Assembly (NCBI GenBank): GCA_012270965.1
Contig: JAAXHJ010000011.1
Location: 1 to 64,000, forward strand
Reading direction: 5' to 3'
Origin: Candidatus Palauibacter poriticola
Lineage (GTDB): Bacteria > Gemmatimonadota > Gemmatimonadetes > Palauibacterales > Palauibacteraceae
DNA length: 64,000 nt
The position numbers and the translations under genes were made by a program. Below, piece by piece: positions 35,430 through 43,750 of the stretch (position 1 is the stretch's first letter; every line of letters begins with the position of its first letter). The notes under the pieces are model-generated. The model was not told the DNA's origin and searched no databases. It saw only the letters and a program-made list of their open reading frames with translations.

Positions 35430-36533
35430 TTACGGCCGTCCGCACGCCGCGCGTTCGGCTCGGCCCGCCGCGTCGGCGGGCACGAGCCGAACGCTCAGTT
35501 CCTCGGCCAGTGAGATGTCCTCGGGCGTCATGAACGCCCGCAGATGCTGTCTGCGTTGGTAAGCCCCTTCGTGTCCCTGTTCTGCGGCCAAATGCAGCCA
35601 CGCATAGGCGTAATCCGGTCGGCCGACAGCTCCGTTCAGGATGTAGTCGGTGGCGAGGGAGAATTGCGCGTCCGCGTAGCCCCGCTCGGCGGCAGTTCGC
35701 ATCCATCGCACAGCCTCGGCCGTATTGCCGTACGCGCCGCGGTAGAGAGAGCTCACGTTGTATTGCGCGACGGAGTCGCCCTGTTCCGCCGCCGCCAGGG
35801 ACCACTCCAAGGCCTCTGCGTCGCTCTGAAGCACGCCAAAGCCCAAAGCATACGCTTGGCCGAGGTGGTTCTGTGCCCCCGCATGGCCCTGCTGCGCTGC
35901 GGCCCGGAACCAGCGCACGGCTTGGGCGTCGTCCTGCGCGACGCCGTCCCCGTTGAGGTACCGTAGACCGAGCGCGTTCCGGGCCCCGGGGTGTCCTTGG
36001 CGCGCCGCCGCTTTGAGCCGGATCACGGCACCCAAGACGCTTGTCGGGACGCCCCGGCCGCCGGCATATGCGAGCGCGAGGTTGTACTGGCCGTCCCCAT
36101 GCCCTTGGTTCGCGGCGGCCTTGAACCATCTCACCGCCATCTCCGTGCTCCGCGCCACGCCGTAACCGTGTACGTGCATGAGGCCGAGCACGCTTTGAAT
36201 GTCGGCGTCGCCCGCCTCCGCCTCTGCGGCGATTCGCCCCAGCGCCGCTCGGTCGCCTTGCCCAGCGGCCGCACATAGCCAATACGCCGCTGCTTCCTTG
36301 TCCTCCGGTACTCCCCCGCCATCTAGGTACAGGAGGCCAAGGCTCCGCTGGGCACCGGCGTGACCCCGCTCAGCGGCCGTCCGCAGCCAAGCCACGGCTT
36401 CTCCGTCGCCGTCTCGCGCTCTCGCGTGCAACGTCTCGTGAATCGGTGGCGGTGACCGATCGCACGCGCCGGCGACCGCGACGGTCCACAGCGCTGCGGC
36501 CGCGACGCGGCGTCGCGATGTGACTCCCCTCAC
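35430..36533 (-). CDS. SEL1-repeat (tetratricopeptide-like) lipoprotein
   Basis: About 367 residues from GTG 36533. A lipoprotein-type signal ends in AVAGACDRS. The rest is eight to nine SEL1 units of about 36 residues, each with the pattern AxxWxxxAAxQGHxxAQxxLGxxYxxGxGV (e.g. AVRWFRAAAQQGHAGAQNHL). SEL1 solenoids act as protein-binding scaffolds, often in envelope or secretion contexts. It lies between the ComEC-like hydrolase and an M48 protease on the same strand, with gaps of about 250 and 130 bases. Partner unknown. Confidence 0.85.
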   Translation of the reverse strand: MRGVTSRRRVAAAALWTVAVAGACDRSPPPIHETLHARARDGDGEAVAWLRTAAERGHAGAQRSLGLLYLDGGGVPEDKEAAAYWLCAAAGQGDRAALGRIAAEAEAGDADIQSVLGLMHVHGYGVARSTEMAVRWFKAAANQGHGDGQYNLALAYAGGRGVPTSVLGAVIRLKAAARQGHPGARNALGLRYLNGDGVAQDDAQAVRWFRAAAQQGHAGAQNHLGQAYALGFGVLQSDAEALEWSLAAAEQGDSVAQYNVSSLYRGAYGNTAEAVRWMRTAAERGYADAQFSLATDYILNGAVGRPDYAYAWLHLAAEQGHEGAYQRRQHLRAFMTPEDISLAEELSVRLVPADAAGRAERAACGRP

Positions 36534-36664
36534 TCGCAACTCACGAACCTCCCCTCCGCCAGGCTTGGCGAAACTCGAAAGGCGACCCCCTTCCCCGACC
36601 GGATCCTGCCGGCCACCGAGCGCCGTAGCCGACCAGCGGCGGGGCGTGTCGACCAAGAAGGCGT

Positions 36665-37741
36665 TTAGTAGCGGCAGGCCACGGAATCGGCGGGGAACAG
36701 GAGGTCGCCGGCCTCCAGCTTCCGCACGATTTCGTCGTGCACGGCTTCCAGATGCAGGAACCGGTCGGGGTACGACGGGTGCGTTGCGTTGCTGCGGCGC
36801 GGGATCCCGTCGGGGTTCTCTGCCGCCATGCGACGCCACAAGCCGGCCACGCCGTGCGTGTCGATGCCTGCCCGGGCGAGGTAGTACATGCCGACGTAAT
36901 CGGCCTCGCACTCTTGGTCTTGACTGAACTTGCCAAGCGGCTTAACTCCGCCCGCCGCCTCCTCCACCGCATCGCGCACGTAGCCGCGCATTTCGTCGAG
37001 CTTGGTTCGCTCGATCATCTGATCAAGGTGGCGCATCGTGTTGTGCGCCATCTCGTGGGCGATGACGAACTGCAGCCACCGGTCCGATTCAATAAAGCGC
37101 ATCAGGCCCGTGTTCACCGTGATCGTGCGCCCCCAGGCGGCGGCGTTGATCTCGCCGCTCGACGACAGTTCCAAGGGGAAATCACACGCGGGCTCCGGGG
37201 TGATCTCCAGTGGCACATCGGCTTCGCCTCGCCGCACGAGCACCGACCGGCCCGCCATTCCAAACCTGAGGCGGCGGAAAATCTCGTCGAGGCCCGCCCC
37301 GGCGGGCGAGACCCTCCTCCCGTCCAATGCAACGATCGCGTCGCCGGGCCTGAGGCCAGCCCGCTCGGCGGCGCCGCCCCGGGTGACGCCGATGACGGTG
37401 GGTTGCCGCAGCACGCCGAACAGCTTGCTGTACGCGTCGCGCTCCGCAGCATCCTCGTACTCATCCAGCGACGCGTACCGAAATCCGTAATGCGGCACTT
37501 CGTCGCCGCACAACGCCGTCCCGTGCCGCAGTAGCGGCAGGGCGGCATCTTCCAGCCGCTGCATGCGGCCCTCGCGGGTCACGGCGGCCTCCGCCCGAAA
37601 GTCCTGCTCGATGGCGACCGGATCTGCGGCTGGGCTGGGGTTCGGCGAAAGATCCGACGGCATGGTGGACGGCTTGGCGCAGGCAAACAGAGCTGCTACC
37701 AGCAGGAGGAAGCTGCGCCGCGGGACCAGCGAGTCTCTCAT
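36665..37741 (-). CDS. M48-like metalloprotease lipoprotein with PDZ domain
   Basis: 358 residues from ATG 37741 (AAGAAGGGG upstream). The signal ends in a lipobox (LVAALFAC). A PDZ domain spans about residues 100-190 (GVTRGGAAERAGLRPGDAIV). The protease domain has the zinc motif FVIAHEMAHNTMRH (HExxH) and the third-ligand motif QECEADYVGMYYLARAG (ExxxD), both intact. Such proteases degrade or process envelope proteins. It heads the minus-strand group that continues with the SEL1 lipoprotein and ComEC-like hydrolase. Confidence 0.87.
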   Translation of the reverse strand: MRDSLVPRRSFLLLVAALFACAKPSTMPSDLSPNPSPAADPVAIEQDFRAEAAVTREGRMQRLEDAALPLLRHGTALCGDEVPHYGFRYASLDEYEDAAERDAYSKLFGVLRQPTVIGVTRGGAAERAGLRPGDAIVALDGRRVSPAGAGLDEIFRRLRFGMAGRSVLVRRGEADVPLEITPEPACDFPLELSSSGEINAAAWGRTITVNTGLMRFIESDRWLQFVIAHEMAHNTMRHLDQMIERTKLDEMRGYVRDAVEEAAGGVKPLGKFSQDQECEADYVGMYYLARAGIDTHGVAGLWRRMAAENPDGIPRRSNATHPSYPDRFLHLEAVHDEIVRKLEAGDLLFPADSVACRY

Positions 37742-37764
37742 GAACCCCTTCTTTCCGCCGGGCC

Positions 37765-37871
37765 TCACCGAGGCCGCTTCAGTTCCAAGGACTTGACGAT
37801 CCGCATGAGCGGCGCGCTGGCGAACGAGACCGGAACGGCCGCGTACCGGCGCATCAACCGCTCCGGTCATG
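37765..37871 (-). pseudogene. PIN-domain (VapC-like) fragment
   Basis: The minus strand reads RLMRRYAAVPVSFASAPLMR then IV before running out at a TGA (37767-37765). This aligns closely with RLMRRYADVPMAFADACLVR then IV in the intact VapC at 38753-39181. An ATG at 37871 directly precedes it, and a degenerate copy of the vapB operator lies just upstream (37880-37909). The antitoxin gene and both ends of the toxin are missing. The fragment ends 24 bases before the M48 start codon. Confidence 0.75.
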
Positions 37872-37879
37872 GCAAGATC

Positions 37880-37909
37880 GTAGTACGAATCCGCGACCGG
37901 TCGCAATAC
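37880..37909. promoter_or_regulatory. Degenerate copy of the vapBC operator
   Basis: The sequence from GTAGTACGA to TCGCAATAC matches the intact operator at 39447-39475 at most positions, with one extra base in the left half. It sits ahead of the PIN fragment in the same orientation. The rest of the 37742-38125 stretch, apart from this and the fragment, holds no gene that I can support. Confidence 0.6.
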
Positions 37910-38125
37910 GACGGGCGATCAACATCATGCACACGCTCGAGGCGCACTCCGGCGAAGACATCGCGGACGTCACCATCGCCACGCCAAGCGGCTGCTGGCG
38001 TGCCGACCCCGGCTTGAAGCGCCCGCCGTTTGATAGCACCTTGATAGGAATGTGGAGGTTTGTGGGAGCAAGGTGCCGGTTTCGGGCCGGATGCCGAACG
38101 GAACCTCCAACGGGAGTCTTCGCAG

Positions 38126-38737
38126 ATGGGGCTGGACGTGATCATCGGACTCGCCACAATACTCGTGGCCATCGTCGGCGTGGGCGCGACGTTGTACAAG
38201 CTCACGCGAAAGCTTGGCAACGATATCAAGGGCGTGCGCGACGAGCTTCGGGCCGACATGACCGGTTTTCGCGATGAGCTTCGGGGCGACATCGCGGGCG
38301 TACGCGACGAGCTTCGGGCCGACATGACGGGTTTTCGCGACGAACTTCGGGGCGAGGTCGCGGGTGTGCGCGACAAACTTCGGGCCGACGTCGCGGGTCT
38401 TCGGGAAGGAATGACGAGCCTTCGCGACGAGCTTCGGGCCGACATCGCGGGCGTGCGCGACGAACTTCGGGGCGACATCGCGGGCGTGCGCGACGAACTT
38501 CGGGCCGACGTCGCGGGTCTTCGGGAAGGAATGACGAGCCTTCGCGACGAGCTTCGGGGTGACATCAAGGATTGTCGCGTTGAGCTTCGTGGCGAGATCG
38601 CCGGTGTACGAATCGAACTCGGCGACCGGATCGACGCGGTCGCGGCGGAGCTGACCAAGACCCGCCTCGCCGTGGCCAGGCTCGAGGGACATGTGCTGGG
38701 AGTCCCGCTGCCCGACACCGCCAGCGACGCCGCCTGA
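38126..38737 (+). CDS. TM-anchored coiled-coil repeat protein
   Basis: 203 residues from ATG 38126. One N-terminal helix (GLDVIIGLATILVAIVGVGA) is followed by about eleven 11-residue units of the type V-R-D-E-L-R-A/G-D-I/M-A/T-G, forming a long charged coiled coil, then a non-repeated end (RIDAVAAELTKTRLAVARLE). The DNA units are 33 bases; a larger 120-base duplication is also visible (38361 onward repeated from 38481). Proteins like this are common and uncharacterised. It converges with vapC. Strongly repetitive DNA makes assembly errors and copy-number change likely. Confidence 0.75.
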   Translation: MGLDVIIGLATILVAIVGVGATLYKLTRKLGNDIKGVRDELRADMTGFRDELRGDIAGVRDELRADMTGFRDELRGEVAGVRDKLRADVAGLREGMTSLRDELRADIAGVRDELRGDIAGVRDELRADVAGLREGMTSLRDELRGDIKDCRVELRGEIAGVRIELGDRIDAVAAELTKTRLAVARLEGHVLGVPLPDTASDAA

Positions 38738-38752
38738 CCGGCACTCCGTTCC

Positions 38753-39181
38753 TCACGGCTCGGCGGGCATGAGTAACGGGATGACCCGCCGCCCGCGCTG
38801 CCGGTAGATGCGGAAGTCGGAATCGAGCGTCATGACCGACGCGTGCTCCCGTGACTCGACGATCCTCACGAGGCACGCGTCGGCAAACGCCATCGGAACG
38901 TCCGCATAGCGTCGCATCAACCGGCCTACGGCCAGCGTATCGGCGGTCAAATCGAAGAGCGGTGCAACGCGCAGGACGCCCTGCCCGACGAGTTGCACGG
39001 GCAAGCTTGGGTCGGCACCGAGGCGGCGGAGGATGTACGAAGTCTCGGACAGGACCGCGTCGCAGGTAATCAGCGGCGCCTTCAGAGTATCGAACTGACG
39101 TCGCGCCCAAGCGTGACGTGCCTCGCCGCGGTCGAACAGGGCGACGAGGGGGCCTGTGTCAACGACGACGGTCGGCGGCAA
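38753..39181 (-). CDS. vapC: VapC-type PIN-domain toxin
   Basis: About 142 residues from TTG 39181, overlapping the end of vapB by 23 bases. The PIN-domain acidic residues are all present: Asp in TVVVDTGPLVALF, Glu in LSETSYIL, Asp in AFADACLVR and Asp in MTLDSDFRIYR. PIN toxins are Mg-dependent ribonucleases that cut tRNA or rRNA. No ATG is available before the first strand, so TTG is chosen; ATT at 39187 is a less usual alternative. Partner antitoxin and operator are intact, so the module is probably active. Confidence 0.88.
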   Translation of the reverse strand: MPPTVVVDTGPLVALFDRGEARHAWARRQFDTLKAPLITCDAVLSETSYILRRLGADPSLPVQLVGQGVLRVAPLFDLTADTLAVGRLMRRYADVPMAFADACLVRIVESREHASVMTLDSDFRIYRQRGRRVIPLLMPAEP

Positions 39182-39437
39182 CGTAATCGGCGTCGATGAG
39201 CGCGGCCTCTTCGAACAAGAGCCGGTCCGTCGCCGCATCGGAACGACCGCTATCGAAGCACCCGGTGAGATCCCCGGCAAGTTCGAGGCAACTCGGCGGC
39301 TCCGAGACCGATTCGCGACCGAGTGCTTCCCCAAGAATCTCGCGCACCAAGGCGGAGCGGCTGACGTTGCGTCGCCGAGCCTCTCTGGTAAGCGCCGCAT
39401 CCATGGCGGCCGGGAGCTTCACGGAGAGCAGCTTCAT
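39159..39437 (-). CDS. vapB: Ribbon-helix-helix antitoxin of the vapBC module
   Basis: 92 residues. The N-terminal ribbon-helix-helix is MKLLSVKLPAAMDAALTREA followed by RRRNVSRSALVREILGEAL, a CopG/Arc-type DNA-binding fold. The acidic C-terminal half (about 45-92) should wrap the toxin. Its ATG (39437) lies ten bases from a near-perfect palindrome, the expected autoregulatory operator. The gene overlaps vapC. Confidence 0.85.
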   Translation of the reverse strand: MKLLSVKLPAAMDAALTREARRRNVSRSALVREILGEALGRESVSEPPSCLELAGDLTGCFDSGRSDAATDRLLFEEAALIDADYVAADRRR

Positions 39438-39446
39438 GCGCGGATC

Positions 39447-39475
39447 GTATTACGATCTGCAACAGATCGCAATAC
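39447..39475. promoter_or_regulatory. Palindromic operator of vapBC
   Basis: GTATTACGATCTG, three bases (CAA), CAGATCGCAATAC: a 13-base inverted repeat with 12 of 13 positions matching. It lies immediately upstream of vapB and is the likely site for VapB/VapBC autorepression. Confidence 0.8.
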
Positions 39476-39545
39476 CACAGGGAGAGCACCCGATCCTCGG
39501 GCGCAAAACTCGTCGAATTGCAGGGGCGAGCCTGGAAGCGCGGGG

Positions 39546-39845
39546 TCAGCGGATCCGGGTCTGGATCGTGCGCTTCATGTCCGAGAGTTCGGAGACCACC
39601 TTCTGGTGGAGGACGCCGAGCGCTTGGCTGTTGCCACCCTCCTCGGAGTTCGAAAGCTCCTCGAGGCGCGTCTTTGCCCCGTCGTATTTGCGCTCCAGCC
39701 GGTCGATCATGGCCATGATCTGAACCTTTCGGCCGGCGCGGGCCTCGCGGAGCTTCACCCTTAGCTCCTCGGCCCCCTCACGGTACTTCTCGACCGTCGC
39801 GGTCGTTCGCTGCAGCAGCTGCTCGTAGTTGTCGGAAAGCTCCAT
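39546..39845 (-). CDS. Small coiled-coil hypothetical protein
   Basis: 99 residues from ATG 39845 (GAGGCGG upstream; an ATG at 39905 would add 20 residues). Almost entirely charged helix (YEQLLQRTTATVEKYREGAE, then MAMIDRLERKYDGAKTRLEE). No family recognised. It lies between vapBC and the 3' end of the act operon, at the edge of the accessory region. Confidence 0.55.
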   Translation of the reverse strand: MELSDNYEQLLQRTTATVEKYREGAEELRVKLREARAGRKVQIMAMIDRLERKYDGAKTRLEELSNSEEGGNSQALGVLHQKVVSELSDMKRTIQTRIR

Positions 39846-39995
39846 CCAAACCGCCTCGGTCAAGAACTTCGCGGCACGAGGCCACGCCACGTCGGCATGG
39901 TCCACGCCGTCACATCATACGGCCAACGTTGAAAGTAGACGCCGGAGGCCGGTCGGGGCACCCCTCTCGTCCGTCGGGCGGGAATCGGCGGTCGC

Positions 39996-41276
39996 CTACG
40001 GGCCGCGCCCGGGACTGCCCAGCGCGATCGTCTCGCGCATCGGAACCTTCGGGAAGGTCGTCGCAAAGGTGCCGTACGCGAGGGCGAACAGGCCCACGAA
40101 ACCAACCGAGATCATCGCTTCCGGCACGCCGAGCGGCAGCCCTTCCCCGTGCCAGATCGACGGCGCCACCATGTTCCAGCGCTCGACCCAGAAGCCGATA
40201 AGGATCAGCAGACCCACGAACGCCAGCCAGCGCGAACTCATCTTCGGACTCCGCCCCAGGAGGAAGGGGAACGGGAGGGCGAAGATGAGCACCATCTGGA
40301 GCCAGAACATGCGTCCGAAGCCGCCGGTCGAACGCGGCATGAAGAAGTTCGTCTCGCGCGGGATATTGCCGTACCAGATCACGAGATACTGGGCGAACCA
40401 GAGGTAGGTCCAGAACGCCACGAAGGCGAAAGTCAGCTTGCCGAGATCGTGGAAATCGTACTTCCCCCACAGCCGGATCCCGTCGGCCCGTCCGTTGTAG
40501 CGGTGGGCCATGATCGCGACGAGCGCGAGCATGCCGAGCCAACCGCCGATGAAGTAGTACGGCCCCCACACCATGCTCATGAAGCCCGGCGTCAGCGACA
40601 TCCCGAAGTCGAACGCCAGGAGCGAGAAGATGACGGCCCAACTCAGGATCAGCACGGCGGACAGCCGCCCGATGCGGCTCCGGCAGCGCTCGACCTCCAC
40701 CTCGTCTCCGCGCCAGCCTCGCGCGAATAGCGAAACGACCGTTTTTCGCCAGCCCCGGCTCTCGGCGGCGACCAGCGGCGCGTCGGCGCGGATCGAGTAG
40801 AAGAGCCACGCGAAGCCGAGCAGATAGAGCACCGCGAGCAGAACCCCGTTCCGCAGGAATACGCCCTCGAGCGTCAGCCAGTCGAAGTTCAGGTGTTCCG
40901 TCTCCACGGGTCCGAGCCACGGGAAGACGTGTTCGGCGCCCAGCCGGAGCGCGAAGAAGAGGGCGAATGAGATGGGAAGGAAGGCGCCCGCCGCCTCGGC
41001 CAGCCGGCGGAAACTCTTGCCCCAGTGCCCCTTCGCGACTTGGAGAACGGCCCCGAAGACGACCCCCGCCATCGAGATCGCCGTCCAGAAGAGGAAGTTC
41101 GACCACACGCTCATCCAGGCGCGCTGCGCGTCACCGCCGACCGTAGTCGCAAATCCCACGGCCCCGATCGCGACCGCCGCCAGCCATACGGCAAGCCATG
41201 CCATCGGAATACGGCCGCTGATCGTCTTCAGCGCCTCTCCCGTGGCGAGCGTCGGACGGTCGCCGCCGCCGCTCAC
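39996..41276 (-). CDS. actF: Alternative complex III subunit ActF (membrane subunit)
   Basis: 426 residues from GTG 41276, overlapping the actE stop (GTGA). About ten helices. Conserved ActF segments include WSNFLFWTAISMAGVVFGAV and VWGPYYFIGGWLGMLALVAI, and AFWTYLWFAQYLVIWYGNIP, a sequence shared with the ActC/NrfD-like helix bundle. It forms part of the membrane arm of the quinol:cytochrome c oxidoreductase. It is the last gene of the operon; no terminal oxidase genes follow. Confidence 0.92.
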   Translation of the reverse strand: MSGGGDRPTLATGEALKTISGRIPMAWLAVWLAAVAIGAVGFATTVGGDAQRAWMSVWSNFLFWTAISMAGVVFGAVLQVAKGHWGKSFRRLAEAAGAFLPISFALFFALRLGAEHVFPWLGPVETEHLNFDWLTLEGVFLRNGVLLAVLYLLGFAWLFYSIRADAPLVAAESRGWRKTVVSLFARGWRGDEVEVERCRSRIGRLSAVLILSWAVIFSLLAFDFGMSLTPGFMSMVWGPYYFIGGWLGMLALVAIMAHRYNGRADGIRLWGKYDFHDLGKLTFAFVAFWTYLWFAQYLVIWYGNIPRETNFFMPRSTGGFGRMFWLQMVLIFALPFPFLLGRSPKMSSRWLAFVGLLILIGFWVERWNMVAPSIWHGEGLPLGVPEAMISVGFVGLFALAYGTFATTFPKVPMRETIALGSPGRGP

Positions 41277-41899
41277 GGGGCTCCTCCCGTCCCGGGCGTC
41301 TCGTTCCCCTCGGACTCCGCCGCCGCCGCTTCCGCCGCTTCCGCTTCCGCCGCTTCCGCTTCCGCCGCTTCCTCGGCCAGCGCCTCGGCCTGCAGTTGCC
41401 GCACGTACGCGACCAGATACCAGCGATCCATGGCCGGGATGCGCCGGTAGGGCGGCATCAGCCCGCGCCCGTTCGCGATCATGCCCCAGATGTAACCGTC
41501 CGTGTATCCGCGCGTGAGTTCGCCGCGGATGTTGAGGAGCGGGATGTCCGGAATCCGGTTCTGTCCCACTACGGAGCCGTCGCCCGTCCCCGTCACGCCG
41601 TGGCACGGGGTGCAGAACTGGCTGTACAGCTCCGCCCCCCGCTCCAAGTCGGCCTCCGTGCCGGAGATCGGGCTGACCAGCATGGAGTCGGCCGCCATCA
41701 AGTCGTACGTGCGCTCGCCGTCGATCGGCATTGTGCCGGGCACCGGCAGCGGCGCCCGCTCCTCGAAGGTCTCGACCGAGGGCTGCCACGACATCGTGTT
41801 GAAGAACGGCGTCCGCTGCTCCAGATGCTTGATCTGGTCGTCGCAGCCGCCCAGCGCGAGGGCGGCGAGGAGCACGGTGGCCGCGGCCCGGGCGGTCAT
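41273..41899 (-). CDS. actE: Alternative complex III subunit ActE (mono-heme cytochrome c lipoprotein)
   Basis: 208 residues from ATG 41899. A lipoprotein signal ends in LALGGCDD. One c-type heme site (ELYSQFCTPCHGVTG, CxxCH) and a distal Met candidate (GRGLMPPYRRIPAMDRW) are seen. The C-terminus carries a low-complexity Ala/Glu tail (about 175-200) encoded by short repeats. It passes electrons from the complex to the oxidase or to soluble cytochrome c. The start overlaps the actD stop. Confidence 0.92.
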   Translation of the reverse strand: MTARAAATVLLAALALGGCDDQIKHLEQRTPFFNTMSWQPSVETFEERAPLPVPGTMPIDGERTYDLMAADSMLVSPISGTEADLERGAELYSQFCTPCHGVTGTGDGSVVGQNRIPDIPLLNIRGELTRGYTDGYIWGMIANGRGLMPPYRRIPAMDRWYLVAYVRQLQAEALAEEAAEAEAAEAEAAEAAAAESEGNETPGTGGAP

Positions 41900-42405
41900 C
41901 CCTGCACCTCCACTTCCACCGCGGCGGTCTCCCGCACCAGTGCCTCGGCCGTGGCGCGCCCCTCGCCGTTGGCCGGGACGAAGATGCCCCAGCGGTCGAC
42001 CGAAAAGGAGGTCCGATACGCCAGGTCGAGGTTGATCACGGGCCGCTTCGTGTGCACGAGCAGCGCCACCAACCCGAAGATTCCGGTGAGCAGCACCGTG
42101 AGTTCGAACATGAACACGACGAACGGAGGCAGCGACACGAGCGGCTTGCCCTGCGTGACGAGCGGGTAGGCCAGCGACGTGCCCGCCGTGAGCAGCACCC
42201 CGAGCGTACACCCGGTGATCGCGCCCGTCAGCGCCCACACGCGCACCGGCGAGGAATGAATGTCCATCGCCTCCTCGATCTCCGGCGACGGAATCGGCGA
42301 GAAGACCTCGATGTCGCGGTGCCCCGCCTCCCGCAGCCGCGCGATCGCGTCGAGCGTGCCGTGCAGCGAGTCGTACTGCCCGAGGATGCCGCTACTCATG
42401 GTCAT
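41896..42405 (-). CDS. actD: Alternative complex III subunit ActD (DUF3341)
   Basis: 169 residues. LGQYDSLHGTLDAIARLREA and FSPIPSPEIEEAM are typical of DUF3341/ActD. Two helices follow (WALTGAITGCTLGVLLTAGT and FELTVLLTGIFGLVALLVHT), then a soluble C-terminus. It is a small structural membrane subunit of the complex. ATG 42405 overlaps the end of actC; ATG 42399 is an alternative. Confidence 0.9.
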   Translation of the reverse strand: MTMSSGILGQYDSLHGTLDAIARLREAGHRDIEVFSPIPSPEIEEAMDIHSSPVRVWALTGAITGCTLGVLLTAGTSLAYPLVTQGKPLVSLPPFVVFMFELTVLLTGIFGLVALLVHTKRPVINLDLAYRTSFSVDRWGIFVPANGEGRATAEALVRETAAVEVEVQG

Positions 42406-43750
42406 CCCCGTTGCCGCCGTGTGAGTGCTCGTGCGCGAGATGTTCCTTCACTTCGGCGATCGAGATCACCGGCAGGCTGCGCGAGAAGAGCAGGAACCAG
42501 AAAAAGAACCAGCAGAAGCTGCCGACGAGAATCGACATCTCCACCCAACTCGGCGTGTACAGGCCCCATCCGCCCGGCTCGTACTCGTGGGCGAGCGATG
42601 TGACGATGATGACGAAGCGCTCGTACCACATCCCGATGTTGACGAAGATCGTGAGCGCGAACAGAGCCGGCAGGCTGGTGCGGACCTTCTTGAACCACAG
42701 CGCCTGCGGCACGATCACGTTGCAGAACACCATGACCCAGAAGGGAAGCGCGTAGGCCCCCAGCGCCCGCCAGCGGAAACTCTCGATCTCGATCGGGTCC
42801 GCCGAGTAGTAGGCGAGGAAGAACTCCGTCCCGTACGAGAAGCCGACGATCAGCGACGTGAGGAGCACCAGCTTCGCCATGTTCTCGAAGTGGTTCTCCG
42901 TGATGTACGCTTCGAGCCCGAACGCCCACCGCAGCGGGATCATGATCGTGATCACGAGGGCGACCCCGCTGAAGATCGCCCCGGCCACGAAGTACGGAGC
43001 GAAGATCGTCGAGTGCCACCCCGGCACGATCGAGAGGGCGAAGTCCCACGAAACCACGGAGTGCACCGACAGCACCAGCGGCGTCGCGATCCCCGCCATG
43101 TAGAGGTAGATCCGACGGTAGTGCCGCCACTCGCTCACCGTCCCCTGCCACCCGAGCGAGAACGCGCCGTAGATCTTGTACATCCAGCCCTTGGCCCGGT
43201 CGCGCAGGATCGCGAAATCGGGGATGAGGCCGGTATACCAGAACAGCGCGGAGATCGTGAGGTAGGTCGACACCGCGAACACGTCCATCACGAGCGGAGA
43301 CCGGAAGTCCGGCCAGATCTGCCGCTGCGACGGGTACGGCATGAGGTAGTAGAAGTACCAGACGCGACCCAGGTGGATGAGGGGGAAGAGCCCCGCCGTC
43401 ATCACCGCGAAGATCGTCATCGCCTCTGCGGTGCGGTTGATCGTCGTGCGCCAGCCGGAACGGAAGAGGTAGAGGATCGCCGAAATCAGCGTCCCGGAGT
43501 GGGCGATCCCGACCCAGAAGACGAAGGTCGTGATGTAGACGCCCCAGAACACCGGGTGCGTGATGCCCGCGACGCCGATGCCGGCCCCGATCTGGTAGAA
43601 CCAGGCCCCGAACATGAGGGCGAGACCCGCGCCCGCGACCCCGAGCACGAGAAAGAAGCGCTTCTCGGGCATCGCGATGGGCCGCGTGATGTCGCGGTTC
43701 GCGTCTGCCAGCGTCGGGGGGGCGGGCACGTTCGCCTCCGCGGTCGCCAT
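42392..43750 (-). CDS. actC: Alternative complex III subunit ActC (NrfD/PsrC-like, quinol-binding)
   Basis: 452 residues, about ten helices. Conserved segments include FWVGIAHSGTLISAILYLFR, FFLAYYSADPIEIESFRWRA and SVHSVVSWDFALSIVPGWHS. This is the NrfD-like subunit carrying the quinol-oxidising site facing ActB. A His/Gly/Asp-rich tail ends the protein. Start and stop overlap neighbours (TGATG with actB). Confidence 0.93.
   Translation of the reverse strand: MATAEANVPAPPTLADANRDITRPIAMPEKRFFLVLGVAGAGLALMFGAWFYQIGAGIGVAGITHPVFWGVYITTFVFWVGIAHSGTLISAILYLFRSGWRTTINRTAEAMTIFAVMTAGLFPLIHLGRVWYFYYLMPYPSQRQIWPDFRSPLVMDVFAVSTYLTISALFWYTGLIPDFAILRDRAKGWMYKIYGAFSLGWQGTVSEWRHYRRIYLYMAGIATPLVLSVHSVVSWDFALSIVPGWHSTIFAPYFVAGAIFSGVALVITIMIPLRWAFGLEAYITENHFENMAKLVLLTSLIVGFSYGTEFFLAYYSADPIEIESFRWRALGAYALPFWVMVFCNVIVPQALWFKKVRTSLPALFALTIFVNIGMWYERFVIIVTSLAHEYEPGGWGLYTPSWVEMSILVGSFCWFFFWFLLFSRSLPVISIAEVKEHLAHEHSHGGNGDDHE

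Noticed and set aside
38190-38570. A CRISPR-like array, because of regular 33-bp units
   Set aside because: There are no unique spacers; the units are contiguous, in frame and encode a coiled coil. No cas genes are present.
37867-38718. Repetitive minus-strand frames rich in Ser/Arg/Thr
   Set aside because: Antisense shadows of the 33-bp repeats of the coiled-coil gene, which has a helix, a start and a plausible heptad pattern on the plus strand.
29063-39990. A transposon or prophage carrying the accessory region
   Set aside because: No transposase, integrase, phage structural gene or long terminal repeat was found in the stretch.
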